This document shows, one piece after another, positions 16,751-25,421 of a stretch of DNA of 64,000 bases. The stretch is taken from NCBI RefSeq assembly GCF_013409785.1, contig NZ_JACCBV010000001.1:3410001-3474000 (forward strand), in the 5' to 3' direction. Source of the DNA: Microbacterium immunditiarum (GTDB lineage: Bacteria > Actinomycetota > Actinomycetes > Actinomycetales > Microbacteriaceae). The translations under genes were made by a program, and so were the position numbers. Below the pieces are notes generated by a model. It was given only the letters and a program-made list of their open reading frames with translations, had not been told where the DNA came from and made no database searches. Every line of letters begins with the position of its first letter. Position 1 is the stretch's first letter.

Positions 16751-17536
16751 ATGCTGCCGCCTGAGGTCATCGCCGCGATCGCGGAGGAGCTCGCCGAGGC
16801 CGATCGCACGCACGGCGTGATCCCGCGGATCACGGCGCGCCACCCCGAGGCGACGGTCGAGGACTCGTACGCGATCCAGGGCGTGTGGCGCGACAAGGCG
16901 CTCGCCGTGGGACGGAGGCTCGTCGGCCGCAAGATCGGCCTCACGTCGAAGGCGATGCAGCAGGCGACGGGCATCACCGAGCCGGACTACGGCGTGATGT
17001 TCGACGACACGGTGTACCCGACAGGCGCCGAGATCCCGGTCGACCACTTCTCGAACGTGCGCATCGAGGTCGAGCTCGCGTTCGTGCTGAAGGAGCCGCT
17101 CGAGGGTCCGGACTGCACGCTCGAGGATGCGCTCGCCGCGATCGACTACGCCGTGCCGGCGCTCGAGATCCTCAACTCGCACATCGAGCTCGAGGGCCGC
17201 ACGATCGTCGACACGATCGCCGACAACGCCGCGTACGGCGCGATGGTGCTCGGAGACGTGCGCAAGCGCCCCGATGAGATCGACCTGCGGTGGGTCCCCG
17301 GTGTGCTCAGCCGCAACGGCGAGATCGAGGAGACGGGCGTCGCGGCGGGCGTCCTCGGCCACCCCGCGACGGGCGTCGCATGGCTCGCGAACAAGTTCCA
17401 CCAGCACGGCGCACGGCTCGAGGCGGGCGAGATCATCCTCGCCGGCTCGTTCACGCGCCCCGTGTGGGTCGAGCGGGACGATAGCGTGCTGTGCGACTAC
17501 GGACCCATGGGAGTCATCGAATGCCGCTTCGTCTGA
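16751..17536 (+). CDS. hpaH: 2-oxo-hept-4-ene-1,7-dioate hydratase
   Basis: This 261-residue member of the HpaH/MhpD/DmpE hydratase group (FAH-related fold) has GRKIGLTSKAMQQATGITEP, PDYGVMFDDTVYPTG, EVELAFVLKEPLEGP and EILNSHIELEGRTIVDTIAD, all strongly conserved in HpaH. It adds water to the dienoate made after decarboxylation, giving the substrate of the HpaI aldolase. AAGGAGAG precedes the ATG. Its last 16 bp overlap the hpaI start, so the two are probably translated together. Confidence 0.93.
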   Translation: MLPPEVIAAIAEELAEADRTHGVIPRITARHPEATVEDSYAIQGVWRDKALAVGRRLVGRKIGLTSKAMQQATGITEPDYGVMFDDTVYPTGAEIPVDHFSNVRIEVELAFVLKEPLEGPDCTLEDALAAIDYAVPALEILNSHIELEGRTIVDTIADNAAYGAMVLGDVRKRPDEIDLRWVPGVLSRNGEIEETGVAAGVLGHPATGVAWLANKFHQHGARLEAGEIILAGSFTRPVWVERDDSVLCDYGPMGVIECRFV

Positions 17537-18324
17537 ACCCGACCTTCCGCGATCGTCTCGCCTCCGCCGACCGCCCCCTGATCGGCATGTGGGTGTCGTC
17601 GGGCAGCCCCCTCGTGGCGGAGATCTGCGCGGGCGCCGGGCTGGACTGGCTCCTCGTCGACATGGAGCACTCCCCCAACAGCCTCGAGTCGGTGCTCGCT
17701 CAGCTGCAGGCGGTCGCCGCGTACCCGGTGACCCCCGTCGTGCGCGTGCCGATCGGCGACGTCGTCACGATCAAGCAGGTGCTGGACCTCGGCGCGCAGA
17801 ACCTGCTCGTGCCGATGGTGTCGTCGGGCGATGAGGCGCGCGCGGTCGTCGAGGCCGTGCGGTATCCCCCGCGCGGCCGCCGCGGGGTCGGGTCGGCGCT
17901 CGCGCGCTCCGCCCGCTGGAACCGCGTCGACGGCTACCTCGCAAACGCCGACGAGCACGTCTCGGTCTTCGTGCAGATCGAGACGGCAGAAGGGGCGGAT
18001 GCCGCGGCCGACATCGCCGCGGTCGACGGCGTCGACGGGGTCTTCGTCGGGCCGTCCGACCTGTCCGCGTCGATGGGGCTTCTCGGCCAGCAGTCGCACC
18101 CCGATGTGGTCGCGACCGTGCAGCGCACGTTCGCGGCGGTGCGCGCGGCAGCCAAGCCCGTCGGGGTCAACGCGTTCGACCCGGCCGTCGCGCGGTCGTA
18201 CCTCGAGGCGGGTGCGTCCTTCGCCCTCGTCGGGGCCGATGTCGCACTGCTCGCGCGCGGGTCGGAAGCGCTCGCGGCGACGTTCATCCCCGCGGCGGAC
18301 GACACCGAGCGCGCGTCCTACTGA
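17521..18324 (+). CDS. hpaI: 4-hydroxy-2-oxo-heptane-1,7-dioate aldolase (HpcH/HpaI family)
   Basis: The protein has 267 residues from ATG 17521, with GGGAG 7 nt upstream inside hpaH. It is a class II pyruvate aldolase: WLLVDMEHSPNS, NLLVPMVSSGDEA, RGVGSALARSARW, VFVQIETAEG (metal-binding E) and DGVFVGPSDLSASMG. It cleaves the seven-carbon oxo-diacid to pyruvate and succinic semialdehyde, ending the pathway. This is the last gene of the operon; a weak hairpin (GAGCC...GGCTC) follows at about 18324-18342. Confidence 0.93.
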   Translation: MPLRLNPTFRDRLASADRPLIGMWVSSGSPLVAEICAGAGLDWLLVDMEHSPNSLESVLAQLQAVAAYPVTPVVRVPIGDVVTIKQVLDLGAQNLLVPMVSSGDEARAVVEAVRYPPRGRRGVGSALARSARWNRVDGYLANADEHVSVFVQIETAEGADAAADIAAVDGVDGVFVGPSDLSASMGLLGQQSHPDVVATVQRTFAAVRAAAKPVGVNAFDPAVARSYLEAGASFALVGADVALLARGSEALAATFIPAADDTERASY

Positions 18325-18397
18325 GCCACGCGTAGGGGCTCGCGAGTCCGACGTCAAGCGTCCCCTCCGGCCCGGTGGCCCCTGCCATGCTGAACCC

Positions 18398-19195
18398 ATG
18401 CAGAGGGACGTCGGATGCCGCATCGTCCTCGACATCACCGAGCCCGCGGACCTCGTGTTCGCGATCGCGGTGTCGCGGCACTACGCGCCTGTCGCCGAGT
18501 CGCTCGTGGTGACGCTCGACGGGGCGGCGGTCGAGGCATCCGAGGTTCCCGACGCCCACGGCACCCGGCTGCACCGCGTCCGCGCCGGAGCCGGCCGCCT
18601 CGAGCTCGACTACTCCGCGACGATCGAGGGGAACGGCGGGGCCGACGACTCCACCGAGACCGAGCGGCTCGTCTACCTCCGGCCGAGCCGCTACGCCGAG
18701 TCCGATGCCCTCGCCCCGACCGCCGGTGCCGAGTTCCGGGGCATCGCCGGGCCGGAGGACCTGCTCGCGTCGGTGTCCTCGTGGGTGGGCACGCGCCTCG
18801 CGTACGTGAGCGGGTCCAGCCTGCCGACCGACGGGGCCGCCCGCACGCTGCTCGCCCGCCGCGGCGTGTGCCGCGACTACGCGCACCTGTGCGTCGCGCT
18901 GCTGCGGTCGCTGGGCGTGCCCGCGCGCATGGCCGCGGTGTATGCCCCGGGCCTGGATCCGATGGACTTCCATGCCGTCGCCGAGGCATGGGTCGATGGC
19001 GCGTGGCGCGCGCTCGACGCGACGACCCTCGCCCCGCGGTCGACCCTCGTGCGGATCGCGACGGGGCGGGACGCGGCCGACACCGCGTTCCTCGACGTCG
19101 TGAGCGGACGTGCGGATCTCGTCGAGGTGACCGTCACCGCGGTCGCCGACGTCCTTCCGGACGACGACGTCACGGAGCTCGTCTCGATCAGGTGA
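18398..19195 (+). CDS. Transglutaminase-like superfamily protein
   Basis: The protein has 265 residues from ATG 18398. No Shine-Dalgarno sequence is visible, so it may be translated from a leaderless transcript. The papain-like triad is intact: C158 (RRGVCRDYAH), H192 (DFHAVAEAWV) and D207 (WRALDAT). The N-terminal part is a beta-rich domain. Bacterial members include cysteine peptidases and cyanophycin- or peptide-processing enzymes; the substrate here is unknown. It has no signal peptide, and a membrane-protein gene follows 47 bp downstream. Confidence 0.8.
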   Translation: MQRDVGCRIVLDITEPADLVFAIAVSRHYAPVAESLVVTLDGAAVEASEVPDAHGTRLHRVRAGAGRLELDYSATIEGNGGADDSTETERLVYLRPSRYAESDALAPTAGAEFRGIAGPEDLLASVSSWVGTRLAYVSGSSLPTDGAARTLLARRGVCRDYAHLCVALLRSLGVPARMAAVYAPGLDPMDFHAVAEAWVDGAWRALDATTLAPRSTLVRIATGRDAADTAFLDVVSGRADLVEVTVTAVADVLPDDDVTELVSIR

Positions 19196-19242
19196 GCGAG
19201 ATCGATCTCCCGATCGGCCCGGGGACGTGGCACGCTGAGGAC

Positions 19243-19785
19243 ATGAAGAAGTGGATCGTGCGCTTCGTCGTGCTCCTCGCGTTCAACATCCTCGTCCTGC
19301 TCGTCATCGGATGGCTGACCCCGGCCCGCGTGGGCTGGTCGGCGCTGTGGGCCGGCATCGTGCTCACGCTCCTCACGATGTGGGTGCGCCCCGCGCTGAC
19401 GAGCTGGTTCCGTGCCCGCGCGGCCAAGAGCGCGGGCGGTCGCACGAAGGCCGGCGAGTTCCTCGTCGAGGTCGGCATCGTGCTGCTGATCGCGTTCATC
19501 GTGTGGATCGGCACGGTGCTGCTGACGGGCGTGCGCATCGGGCTCAACCCGTTCGGGTACATCCTGCCGCCGATCATCCTCGCGGCGGGGTGGTGGGTGT
19601 ATGAGCTCATCGCCTCGCGCGCCGAGTCGCACGCGGGCGCGCTGGTCGACAGGGCGACGGGAACGCAGGTCGGCGGGGCGGATGCCGCATCCGCCGTTCC
19701 TCCCAGTCCCGAGTCGCAGGCGGCCCGCCGCGAGCTCAAGGACGGTCTCACCGACGAGCAGCGCCGCATGCTCGACGAGCTCTGA
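19243..19785 (+). CDS. Conserved actinobacterial membrane protein
   Basis: The protein has 180 residues from ATG 19243 (GAGG close upstream). Four hydrophobic segments are visible: FVVLLAFNILVLLVIGWL, the region around WSALWAGIVLTLLTMWV, VGIVLLIAFIVWIGTVLL and YILPPIILAAGWWVYELI. A charged cytoplasmic tail ending in LTDEQRRMLDEL follows. I do not recognise a characterised family, and the neighbours give no clear role. Confidence 0.7.
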   Translation: MKKWIVRFVVLLAFNILVLLVIGWLTPARVGWSALWAGIVLTLLTMWVRPALTSWFRARAAKSAGGRTKAGEFLVEVGIVLLIAFIVWIGTVLLTGVRIGLNPFGYILPPIILAAGWWVYELIASRAESHAGALVDRATGTQVGGADAASAVPPSPESQAARRELKDGLTDEQRRMLDEL

Positions 19786-19860
19786 CGCGTCTCGCAAGGT
19801 CGTGTCGATTCAGCGCGAGCTCGATCGTCACAAGGTCGAGAACGACCGAAAGGACGCATC

Positions 19861-20238
19861 ATGCGCTACACACTCCTGCTCCACTACCCGGAGATGACCG
19901 CCGAGGACACGGGCGAAGATGGCTGGGCCGAGGGCATGCGCGCCTTCGACGAGTACGCGAAGGCGCTCGACGAGGCCGGGATCCTGCGCTCCGCGGAGGT
20001 GCTTCAGCAGTCCGTGGCGACCACGACCCTGCGGCCGGCCGACGGCGCGCTGCGCGTGCAGGACGGGCCGTACGCCGACACGAAGGAGCAGCTCGGCGGC
20101 ACGTTCGTGATCGACGTGCCCGACCTCGACGCCGCGATCGAGTGGGCGAAGCGCGCTCCGTCGGTCGGGTGGGGTCCGATCGAGATCCGCCCGACCGCGA
20201 CCCGCTTCGTCGACGGGGAGTGGACGCCCTTCGCGTGA
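19861..20238 (+). CDS. YCII-related DGPF-domain protein
   Basis: This 125-residue protein has the signature RVQDGPYADTKEQLGGTFVIDVPDLD, with the DGPF motif as DGPY, and the terminal EIRPT. DGPF proteins are partners of ECF42-group sigma factors. The next gene encodes exactly such a sigma factor and overlaps this one by 4 bp (GTGA). GAAAGGA lies a few bases before the start. The molecular role of these proteins is not established. Confidence 0.88.
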   Translation: MRYTLLLHYPEMTAEDTGEDGWAEGMRAFDEYAKALDEAGILRSAEVLQQSVATTTLRPADGALRVQDGPYADTKEQLGGTFVIDVPDLDAAIEWAKRAPSVGWGPIEIRPTATRFVDGEWTPFA

Positions 20239-21272
20239 CGGACGACACCGCGCGTGCGCGCGCCGCCGCCGAGCGCGCGGCGCGCGGCGCCTACGGTCGT
20301 CTCGTCGCACTCCTGGCCGCGCCCACGCGCGATCTCACCCTCGCCGAAGACGCCCTCTCGGACGCGTTCGAGCGGGCGCTGCGCACGTGGCCGGAGTCGG
20401 GCGTCCCCTCGAACCCGGAAGGCTGGCTGCTCACCGTGGCCCGCAATCGGCTCCGCGACCTGCTGCGCTCCGCCGCGCACCGCACGAGCATGCCGCTCGA
20501 CGCCGAGCGGATCCTCGGCGGGACGGATGCCGCGACCCTCGCCGAGCGCACCGAGTCGATCCCCGACAAGCGCCTCGAGCTGCTCTTCGCGTGCGCGCAT
20601 CCGGCGATCGACCCCGCCGTGCGCACGCCGCTCATGCTCCAGGCGGTGCTGGGGTTCGACGCGGCGCAGATCGCACGGGCATTCGCCGTCGAGCCCGCGG
20701 CGATGGCCCAGCGGCTCGTGCGCGCGAAGCGGCGCATCCGCGACGCCGGCATCCCGTTTGCGCTGCCGACCCGCGCGGACATGCCCGAGCGCCTTCCCGC
20801 GGTGCTCGAGGCGATCTACGGCGCGTACGCGATCGACTGGCTCGACCAGGGCGACCGCGTGCGCGAATCCATCGCCGACGAGGCGCGCTGGCTCGCCGTC
20901 CTCACAGCGGACCTCCTGCGGGTCGAGCCGGAGGCGTGGGGCCTCGCGGCTCTCCTCACATTCGCGCAGGCGCGAGCACCGGCTCGCACCGTGCACCCCT
21001 GGCCTCCCCTCGACGAGCAGGACCCGTCGACCTGGTCGCACGAGCTCATCGCCGAGGGCGAGTCGCTGCTGCGGCGGGCATCCGCCCTCGGTCGGCCGCT
21101 CGGGCGGTTCCAGCTCGAGGCTGCGATCCAGGCCGTCCACTGCGATCGGGCGCGCACAGGGGTGCTCGACGTGGACGCGCTCGAGAAGCTCTACCGCGGG
21201 CTCGTCGCGATCTCGCCGACGCTCGGCGCGCAGGCAGCGCTCGACGCGGTGCATGCGCGCCGCGCCGACTGA
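20235..21272 (+). CDS. ECF42-type RNA polymerase sigma factor
   Basis: The protein has 345 residues from GTG 20235, overlapping the stop of the DGPF gene. A sigma-2 region (LAEDALSDAFERALRTWPESG, PEGWLLTVARNRLRDLLRS) and sigma-4 region (LMLQAVLGFDAAQIARAFAVE, MAQRLVRAKRRI) are followed by about 170 residues of helical C-terminal extension (AIYGAYAIDWLDQGDRVRES). That extension and the DGPF partner define group ECF42, which has no anti-sigma factor; the extension is thought to be needed for activity. It ends in a terminator hairpin shared with folD. Confidence 0.9.
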   Translation: MTDDTARARAAAERAARGAYGRLVALLAAPTRDLTLAEDALSDAFERALRTWPESGVPSNPEGWLLTVARNRLRDLLRSAAHRTSMPLDAERILGGTDAATLAERTESIPDKRLELLFACAHPAIDPAVRTPLMLQAVLGFDAAQIARAFAVEPAAMAQRLVRAKRRIRDAGIPFALPTRADMPERLPAVLEAIYGAYAIDWLDQGDRVRESIADEARWLAVLTADLLRVEPEAWGLAALLTFAQARAPARTVHPWPPLDEQDPSTWSHELIAEGESLLRRASALGRPLGRFQLEAAIQAVHCDRARTGVLDVDALEKLYRGLVAISPTLGAQAALDAVHARRAD

Positions 21273-21294
21273 CCGGTCGTCGGCGGATCGGTCA
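21270..21294. terminator. Short bidirectional hairpin carrying both stop codons
   Basis: TGACCG at 21270-21275 pairs with CGGTCA at 21289-21294. The left arm begins with the TGA stop of the sigma gene and the right arm ends with the TGA stop of the convergent folD gene. The stem is only 6 bp, so termination strength is uncertain. Confidence 0.5.
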
Positions 21295-22200
21295 GAGCAC
21301 GGTGCCGGGCGAGCCGCCGGCCTGACGCTCCGCCGCCTCGACGACGTTGGAGACGAGCATCGCGCGCGTCATGGGACCCACGCCGCCCGGGTTCGGCGAC
21401 AGCCACCCGGCGATGTCGCCGACGGCGGGGTCGACGTCGCCCGCGAGCTTCGCCTTGCCCGACTCGGTCGTGCCGACGCGTGTGACGCCCACGTCGAGCA
21501 CGGCGGCGCCGGGCTTGACCCAGTCCGCCTGCACGAGGTGGGGCTGGCCCACCGCCGCCACGACGATGTCGGCCTTGCGCACCTGGTCGGCGAGGTCGGG
21601 CGTGCGCGAGTGCGTGATCGTGACGGTGGCATCCGTGCCCTTGCGGGTCAGCAGCAGCGCGAGCGGGCGGCCGACCGTGATGCCGCGACCGATCACGGTC
21701 ACGTGCTGACCCGCGATCGGCACGCTGTTGCGCGCGAGCAGCTCGACCACGCCTGCCGGCGTGCAGGGCAACGGTGCGTCGATCGCAGTCTTCGGGTCCA
21801 CGCCCAGCACGAGGCGGCCCAGGTTCGTCGGGTGCAGGCCGTCGGCGTCCTTGTCGGGGTCGATGAGCTCGAGGATCGCGTTCTCGTCGATGCCCGCAGG
21901 AAGCGGCAGCTGCACGATGAAGCCGGTCACGTCGGGATTCTCGTTGAGGCCGCGCACGGCCTCGGCGATCTCGCCCTGCGAGGCGGTGGCCGGCAGCTCG
22001 ACCGAGATCGACGCGACGCCGACCTCTTCGCAGTCGCGGTGCTTGCCGGTGACATACGAGCGCGATGCGGGGTCGTCGCCGACGAGCAGCGTCCCCAGTC
22101 CCGGCACGACGCCGCGCTCTCGGAGCGCCGCGACGCGGGCGCGCAGCTCTTCCTTGATGGCCGCCGCCGTGGCGACACCGTCCAGCTTCTTCGCGGTCAT
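21292..22200 (-). CDS. folD: Bifunctional methylenetetrahydrofolate dehydrogenase / methenyltetrahydrofolate cyclohydrolase
   Basis: This 302-residue protein starts at ATG 22200 (GAGGAG upstream). FolD signatures are present: [17 protein letters not shown] with the catalytic lysine, [55 protein letters not shown] and the closing [13 protein letters not shown]. It interconverts methylene-, methenyl- and formyl-THF and lies downstream of glyA on the same strand, separated by 102 bp. The two enzymes act in sequence on one-carbon units. Confidence 0.97.
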   Translation of the reverse strand: MTAKKLDGVATAAAIKEELRARVAALRERGVVPGLGTLLVGDDPASRSYVTGKHRDCEEVGVASISVELPATASQGEIAEAVRGLNENPDVTGFIVQLPLPAGIDENAILELIDPDKDADGLHPTNLGRLVLGVDPKTAIDAPLPCTPAGVVELLARNSVPIAGQHVTVIGRGITVGRPLALLLTRKGTDATVTITHSRTPDLADQVRKADIVVAAVGQPHLVQADWVKPGAAVLDVGVTRVGTTESGKAKLAGDVDPAVGDIAGWLSPNPGGVGPMTRAMLVSNVVEAAERQAGGSPGTVL

Positions 22201-22302
22201 GTGCACTCCTCGTCGTGATGACTGAATCACTATGCCCATAGGTATTCGCGAGCGCAAGTGCGATTCCCGGCCTTCGGAAGACGGATTCGCGCGCCCGCGA
22301 CC

Positions 22303-23577
22303 CTACTGCTGCAGGCCCGGGTACAGCGGGAACGCGTCGGCGAGGGCCGCGACACGGCCGCGCAGCGCCTCGAGGTGGGCGCCCGGCTGCAGCGCGAGCG
22401 CGATGACGTCGGCCACCTCGGCGAACTCCACGTCGCCGAACCCGCGCGTCGCGAGCGCCGGCGTGCCGATGCGCAGACCCGACGTGATCATGGGCGGACG
22501 CGGGTCGTTCGGCACCGCGTTGCGGTTGACCGTGATGCGGATCTCGTGCAGGAGGTCCTCGGCCTGCTTGCCGTCGATCGCGGCCTCGCGCAGGTCGACG
22601 AGCACGAGATGCACGTCGGTGCCGCCCGAGCGGACGGCGATGCCCGCGCTGCGAACGTCGGCCTGCGACAGGCGGTCGGCGATGATGGCGGCGCCGCGCA
22701 CCGTGCGCTCCTGCCGCTCGCGGAACCCGGGGGTCGCGGCGAGCTTGAACGCGGTGGCCTTCGCTGCGACCACGTGCATGAGCGGACCGCCCTGCTGGCC
22801 GGGGAACACCGCCGAGTCGATCTTCTTCGCGATCGCGTGATCGTTCGTGAGGATGAAGCCGGAGCGCGGGCCGCCGATCGTCTTGTGCACCGTCGACGAG
22901 ACGACGTGCGCGTGCGGCACGGGGCTCGGGTGCAGGCCCGCCGCGACGAGGCCCGCGAAGTGGGCCATGTCCACCCACAGGTACGCGCCCACCTCGTCGG
23001 CGATCTCGCGGAACCGCGGGAAGTCGAGCTGCCGCGGATATGCCGACCAGCCCGCGATGATGACCTTCGGGCGGTGCTCGAGCGCGAGGCGGCGCACCTC
23101 GTCCATGTCGATGATCGACGTCTCAGGGTCGACGCCGTAGGCGACGATCTCGTACAGGCGGCCGGAGAAGTTCGCCTTCATGCCGTGCGTGAGGTGGCCG
23201 CCCTGGTCGAGCGAGAGCCCGAGGAGCGTGTCGCCCGGGCGCGCGATCGCATGCAGGACGGCGGCGTTCGCGCTCGCGCCCGAGTGCGGCTGCACGTTCG
23301 CGAACTCGGAGCCGAAGAGCGCCTTGGCGCGCGCGATCGCGAGCTCCTCGGCGACATCGACGACCTCGCAGCCGCCGTAGTACCGGCGACCCGGGTACCC
23401 CTCGGCGTACTTGTTCGTGAGCACGGACCCCTGCGACTGCAAGACCGAGACGGGCACGAAGTTCTCGGAGGCGATCATCTCGAGATACGAGCGCTGGCGC
23501 TGCAGCTCGCGCTCGAGCACGTCGGCGATCTCGGGATCGACCTCGGCGAGCGGGGCGTTGAAGGACGAGTCGGTCAA
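22303..23577 (-). CDS. glyA: Serine hydroxymethyltransferase
   Basis: The protein has 424 residues from TTG 23577, with AGGAG 6 nt upstream; the ATG inside that spacer is out of frame and stops at once. The PLP lysine lies in [18 protein letters not shown], and [28 protein letters not shown] and [15 protein letters not shown] are diagnostic. It converts serine and THF to glycine and methylene-THF. A ZTP riboswitch in its leader links expression to the folate-stress signal ZTP/ZMP. Confidence 0.97.
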   Translation of the reverse strand: MTDSSFNAPLAEVDPEIADVLERELQRQRSYLEMIASENFVPVSVLQSQGSVLTNKYAEGYPGRRYYGGCEVVDVAEELAIARAKALFGSEFANVQPHSGASANAAVLHAIARPGDTLLGLSLDQGGHLTHGMKANFSGRLYEIVAYGVDPETSIIDMDEVRRLALEHRPKVIIAGWSAYPRQLDFPRFREIADEVGAYLWVDMAHFAGLVAAGLHPSPVPHAHVVSSTVHKTIGGPRSGFILTNDHAIAKKIDSAVFPGQQGGPLMHVVAAKATAFKLAATPGFRERQERTVRGAAIIADRLSQADVRSAGIAVRSGGTDVHLVLVDLREAAIDGKQAEDLLHEIRITVNRNAVPNDPRPPMITSGLRIGTPALATRGFGDVEFAEVADVIALALQPGAHLEALRGRVAALADAFPLYPGLQQ

Positions 23578-23648
23578 GGCATTCTCCTGGCGTAGGGGCA
23601 GAACTCGGTTTCGAGCGCCGTCGCCCAGCGACGGTGTTCTGAGGCCCG

Positions 23649-23718
23649 GCCCAGGCGTGCGGTCGGTGCCGTGACGGTCGCTCCCCGGTGGTGGGTCCAC
23701 CTCAACGCCAGTCGCGAC
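23649..23718 (-). promoter_or_regulatory. ZTP/ZMP riboswitch (pfl motif) upstream of glyA
   Basis: Read on the minus strand, the leader has the conserved blocks in order: GTCGCGACTGGCG, then a GGTGG/CCACC hairpin, CCACCGGGGAGCGAC, and after a short joining segment CGCACGCCTGGGC. These match the pfl RNA closely. Downstream, CCGTCGC-TGG-GCGACGG forms a hairpin. ACGCCAG just before and within the glyA Shine-Dalgarno is complementary to CTGGCGT of the aptamer, suggesting ligand-dependent release of the ribosome site. A plausible -10, TATGCT, lies a few bases before the aptamer. Confidence 0.92.
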
Positions 23719-23765
23719 ATCGGAAGCATAGCCGAAAGCGCGCTGCTAGGCTGATCGCCACCGGA

Positions 23766-23783
23766 TTTGTTAGGGACCTTTAC
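23766..23783. promoter_or_regulatory. Operator-like TTTGTTAGGGACCTTTAC before the GH20 gene
   Basis: The sequence directly abuts the GH20 start codon and follows a TAGGCT -10-like box at about 23748. It matches TTTGTTAG-N5-YTTAC at the ROK-repressor promoter (37224-37241) in 13 of 18 positions, including the rare AT-rich 8-mer. The ROK protein encoded at 36026 is the likely binder. AGGGA inside it may also be the ribosome binding site. Confidence 0.5.
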
Positions 23784-25421
23784 ATGATTCGTCACCGCGG
23801 ACGGACCGCCCTCGCCCTGGCCCTCGCCCTGAGCCTCGCCCTGGGCCCGACACTGGCCGGGTGCACGTCCGCACCCCAGAATGGAGGCACTGTGCGCCAG
23901 CTCTCCGTCGTCCCCGCCCCCGCATCCGTCACCGCCGGCGAGTCCGCCGCGTTCCCGCTCGATGCCCGCGTTCGCATCGAAGGCGACGCGGATGCCGCCG
24001 CCGCCCTCACCGCGCTGCTCGAAGCGCGCACGGGGCTGGAGCTCGGGGCATCCGCGTCCGAAGACGACGACACCGGGGTCGTCCGCCTCGACGTCGACAA
24101 GTCCTCGGGCGGGGCGGAGTCCTACCGACTGACGGCGGATGAGGCATCCGTCATCGTCACCGGCGCCGACGCGGCGGGACTCTTCTACGGCGTGCAGACA
24201 CTCGCGCAGCTCGTCGACCGGGACGGCGACCGCTGGGTCGTTCCAGCCGTCGAGATCGCGGATGCCCCGCGCTTCGCGTACCGCGGCGTGATGCTCGACG
24301 TGGCGCGGCACTTCCATCCGGTCGAGACCGTCAAGGGATACATCGATCGCGCGGCGGGCCTCAAGTTCAACGTGCTCCACCTGCACCTGAGCGACGACCA
24401 GGGCTGGCGCATCCAGTTGACGTCGCGCCCCGAGCTCACCGAGCGCGCGTCGGCGACGTCGGTCGGCGGCGACGCCGGAGGGTTCTACACGAAGGACGAC
24501 TACCGCGAGATCGTCGAGTACGCGGCCTCGCGCCACATGACGCTCGTTCCCGAGATCGACATGCCCGGACACACGCACGCGGTCGGACTTGCCTACCCCG
24601 AGCTCGTCGAGGAGCCCGTCATCACCGACGCCGTGCGGGCGACGATCGAGGCCTTCGGCGGCGACCTGCCTGCCGCGGGGGTTCCGTACGAGGGGATCGC
24701 GGTCGGGTTCTCGTCGCTGCGCATCCACGACGAGGCGACGTACGACTTCGTCGCCGACGTGTTCGGCGAGCTCGCCGCGATGACGCCCGGACCGTACCTG
24801 CACTTCGGCGGAGACGAGGCGCACGGCACGGCCGACGACGACTTCGCCGAGTTCGTCGAGCGCACGAGCCGGCTCATCTCCGACCTCGACAAGATCCCCG
24901 TCGCATGGCACGAGGCGGGCTCCGCCCCGGATCTGTGCGACGACACGATCGGGCAGTACTGGGGCTTCGTGCAGCCGACTGAGGGCATGGACGACAAGGC
25001 GCGCGCGTTCGTGAAGCTCGGCTCGCAGATCATCCTGTCTCCGGCCGACGCGGTCTATCTCGACATGAAGTACGACAAGTCGACGACGCTCGGACTCTCG
25101 TGGGCGAATGGCCCTACGAGCGTCCAGCGCGCGTACTCGTGGGAGCCGTCCGACGTCATCGACGGCATCGAGGACGACGACATCCTCGGTGTCGAGGCGC
25201 CGCTGTGGACCGAGACCGTCCGCTCGGCCGACGACATCGACCACCTCGCGTTCCCGCGGATCGCCGCGGCCGCCGAGGCGGCGTGGTCGCCCGCGACGGG
25301 TGCGAGCGAGCTGCGCACGTGGGAGTCGTTCCGCGAGCGCGTCGGCGCGCTCGGTCCCCTCTGGACCAGCCTCGGCATCGCGTACCACCCGTCCGACGAG
25401 ATCCCCTGGACCTCGGAGTGA
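23784..25421 (+). CDS. Beta-N-acetylhexosaminidase lipoprotein, GH20
   Basis: The protein has 545 residues from ATG 23784. A lipoprotein signal ends in LAGC with C27 as the lipidated cysteine. A GH20 N-terminal domain (about 40-150) precedes the catalytic barrel, with YRGVMLDVARHFHPVE, HLHLSDDQGWRI, PEIDMPGHTHA and catalytic D344-E345 in LHFGGDEAHG. It releases GlcNAc from chitooligosaccharides or glycans at the cell surface. nagA overlaps its stop (GTGA). It is probably controlled by the ROK repressor through the site before its start. Confidence 0.94.
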   Translation: MIRHRGRTALALALALSLALGPTLAGCTSAPQNGGTVRQLSVVPAPASVTAGESAAFPLDARVRIEGDADAAAALTALLEARTGLELGASASEDDDTGVVRLDVDKSSGGAESYRLTADEASVIVTGADAAGLFYGVQTLAQLVDRDGDRWVVPAVEIADAPRFAYRGVMLDVARHFHPVETVKGYIDRAAGLKFNVLHLHLSDDQGWRIQLTSRPELTERASATSVGGDAGGFYTKDDYREIVEYAASRHMTLVPEIDMPGHTHAVGLAYPELVEEPVITDAVRATIEAFGGDLPAAGVPYEGIAVGFSSLRIHDEATYDFVADVFGELAAMTPGPYLHFGGDEAHGTADDDFAEFVERTSRLISDLDKIPVAWHEAGSAPDLCDDTIGQYWGFVQPTEGMDDKARAFVKLGSQIILSPADAVYLDMKYDKSTTLGLSWANGPTSVQRAYSWEPSDVIDGIEDDDILGVEAPLWTETVRSADDIDHLAFPRIAAAAEAAWSPATGASELRTWESFRERVGALGPLWTSLGIAYHPSDEIPWTSE

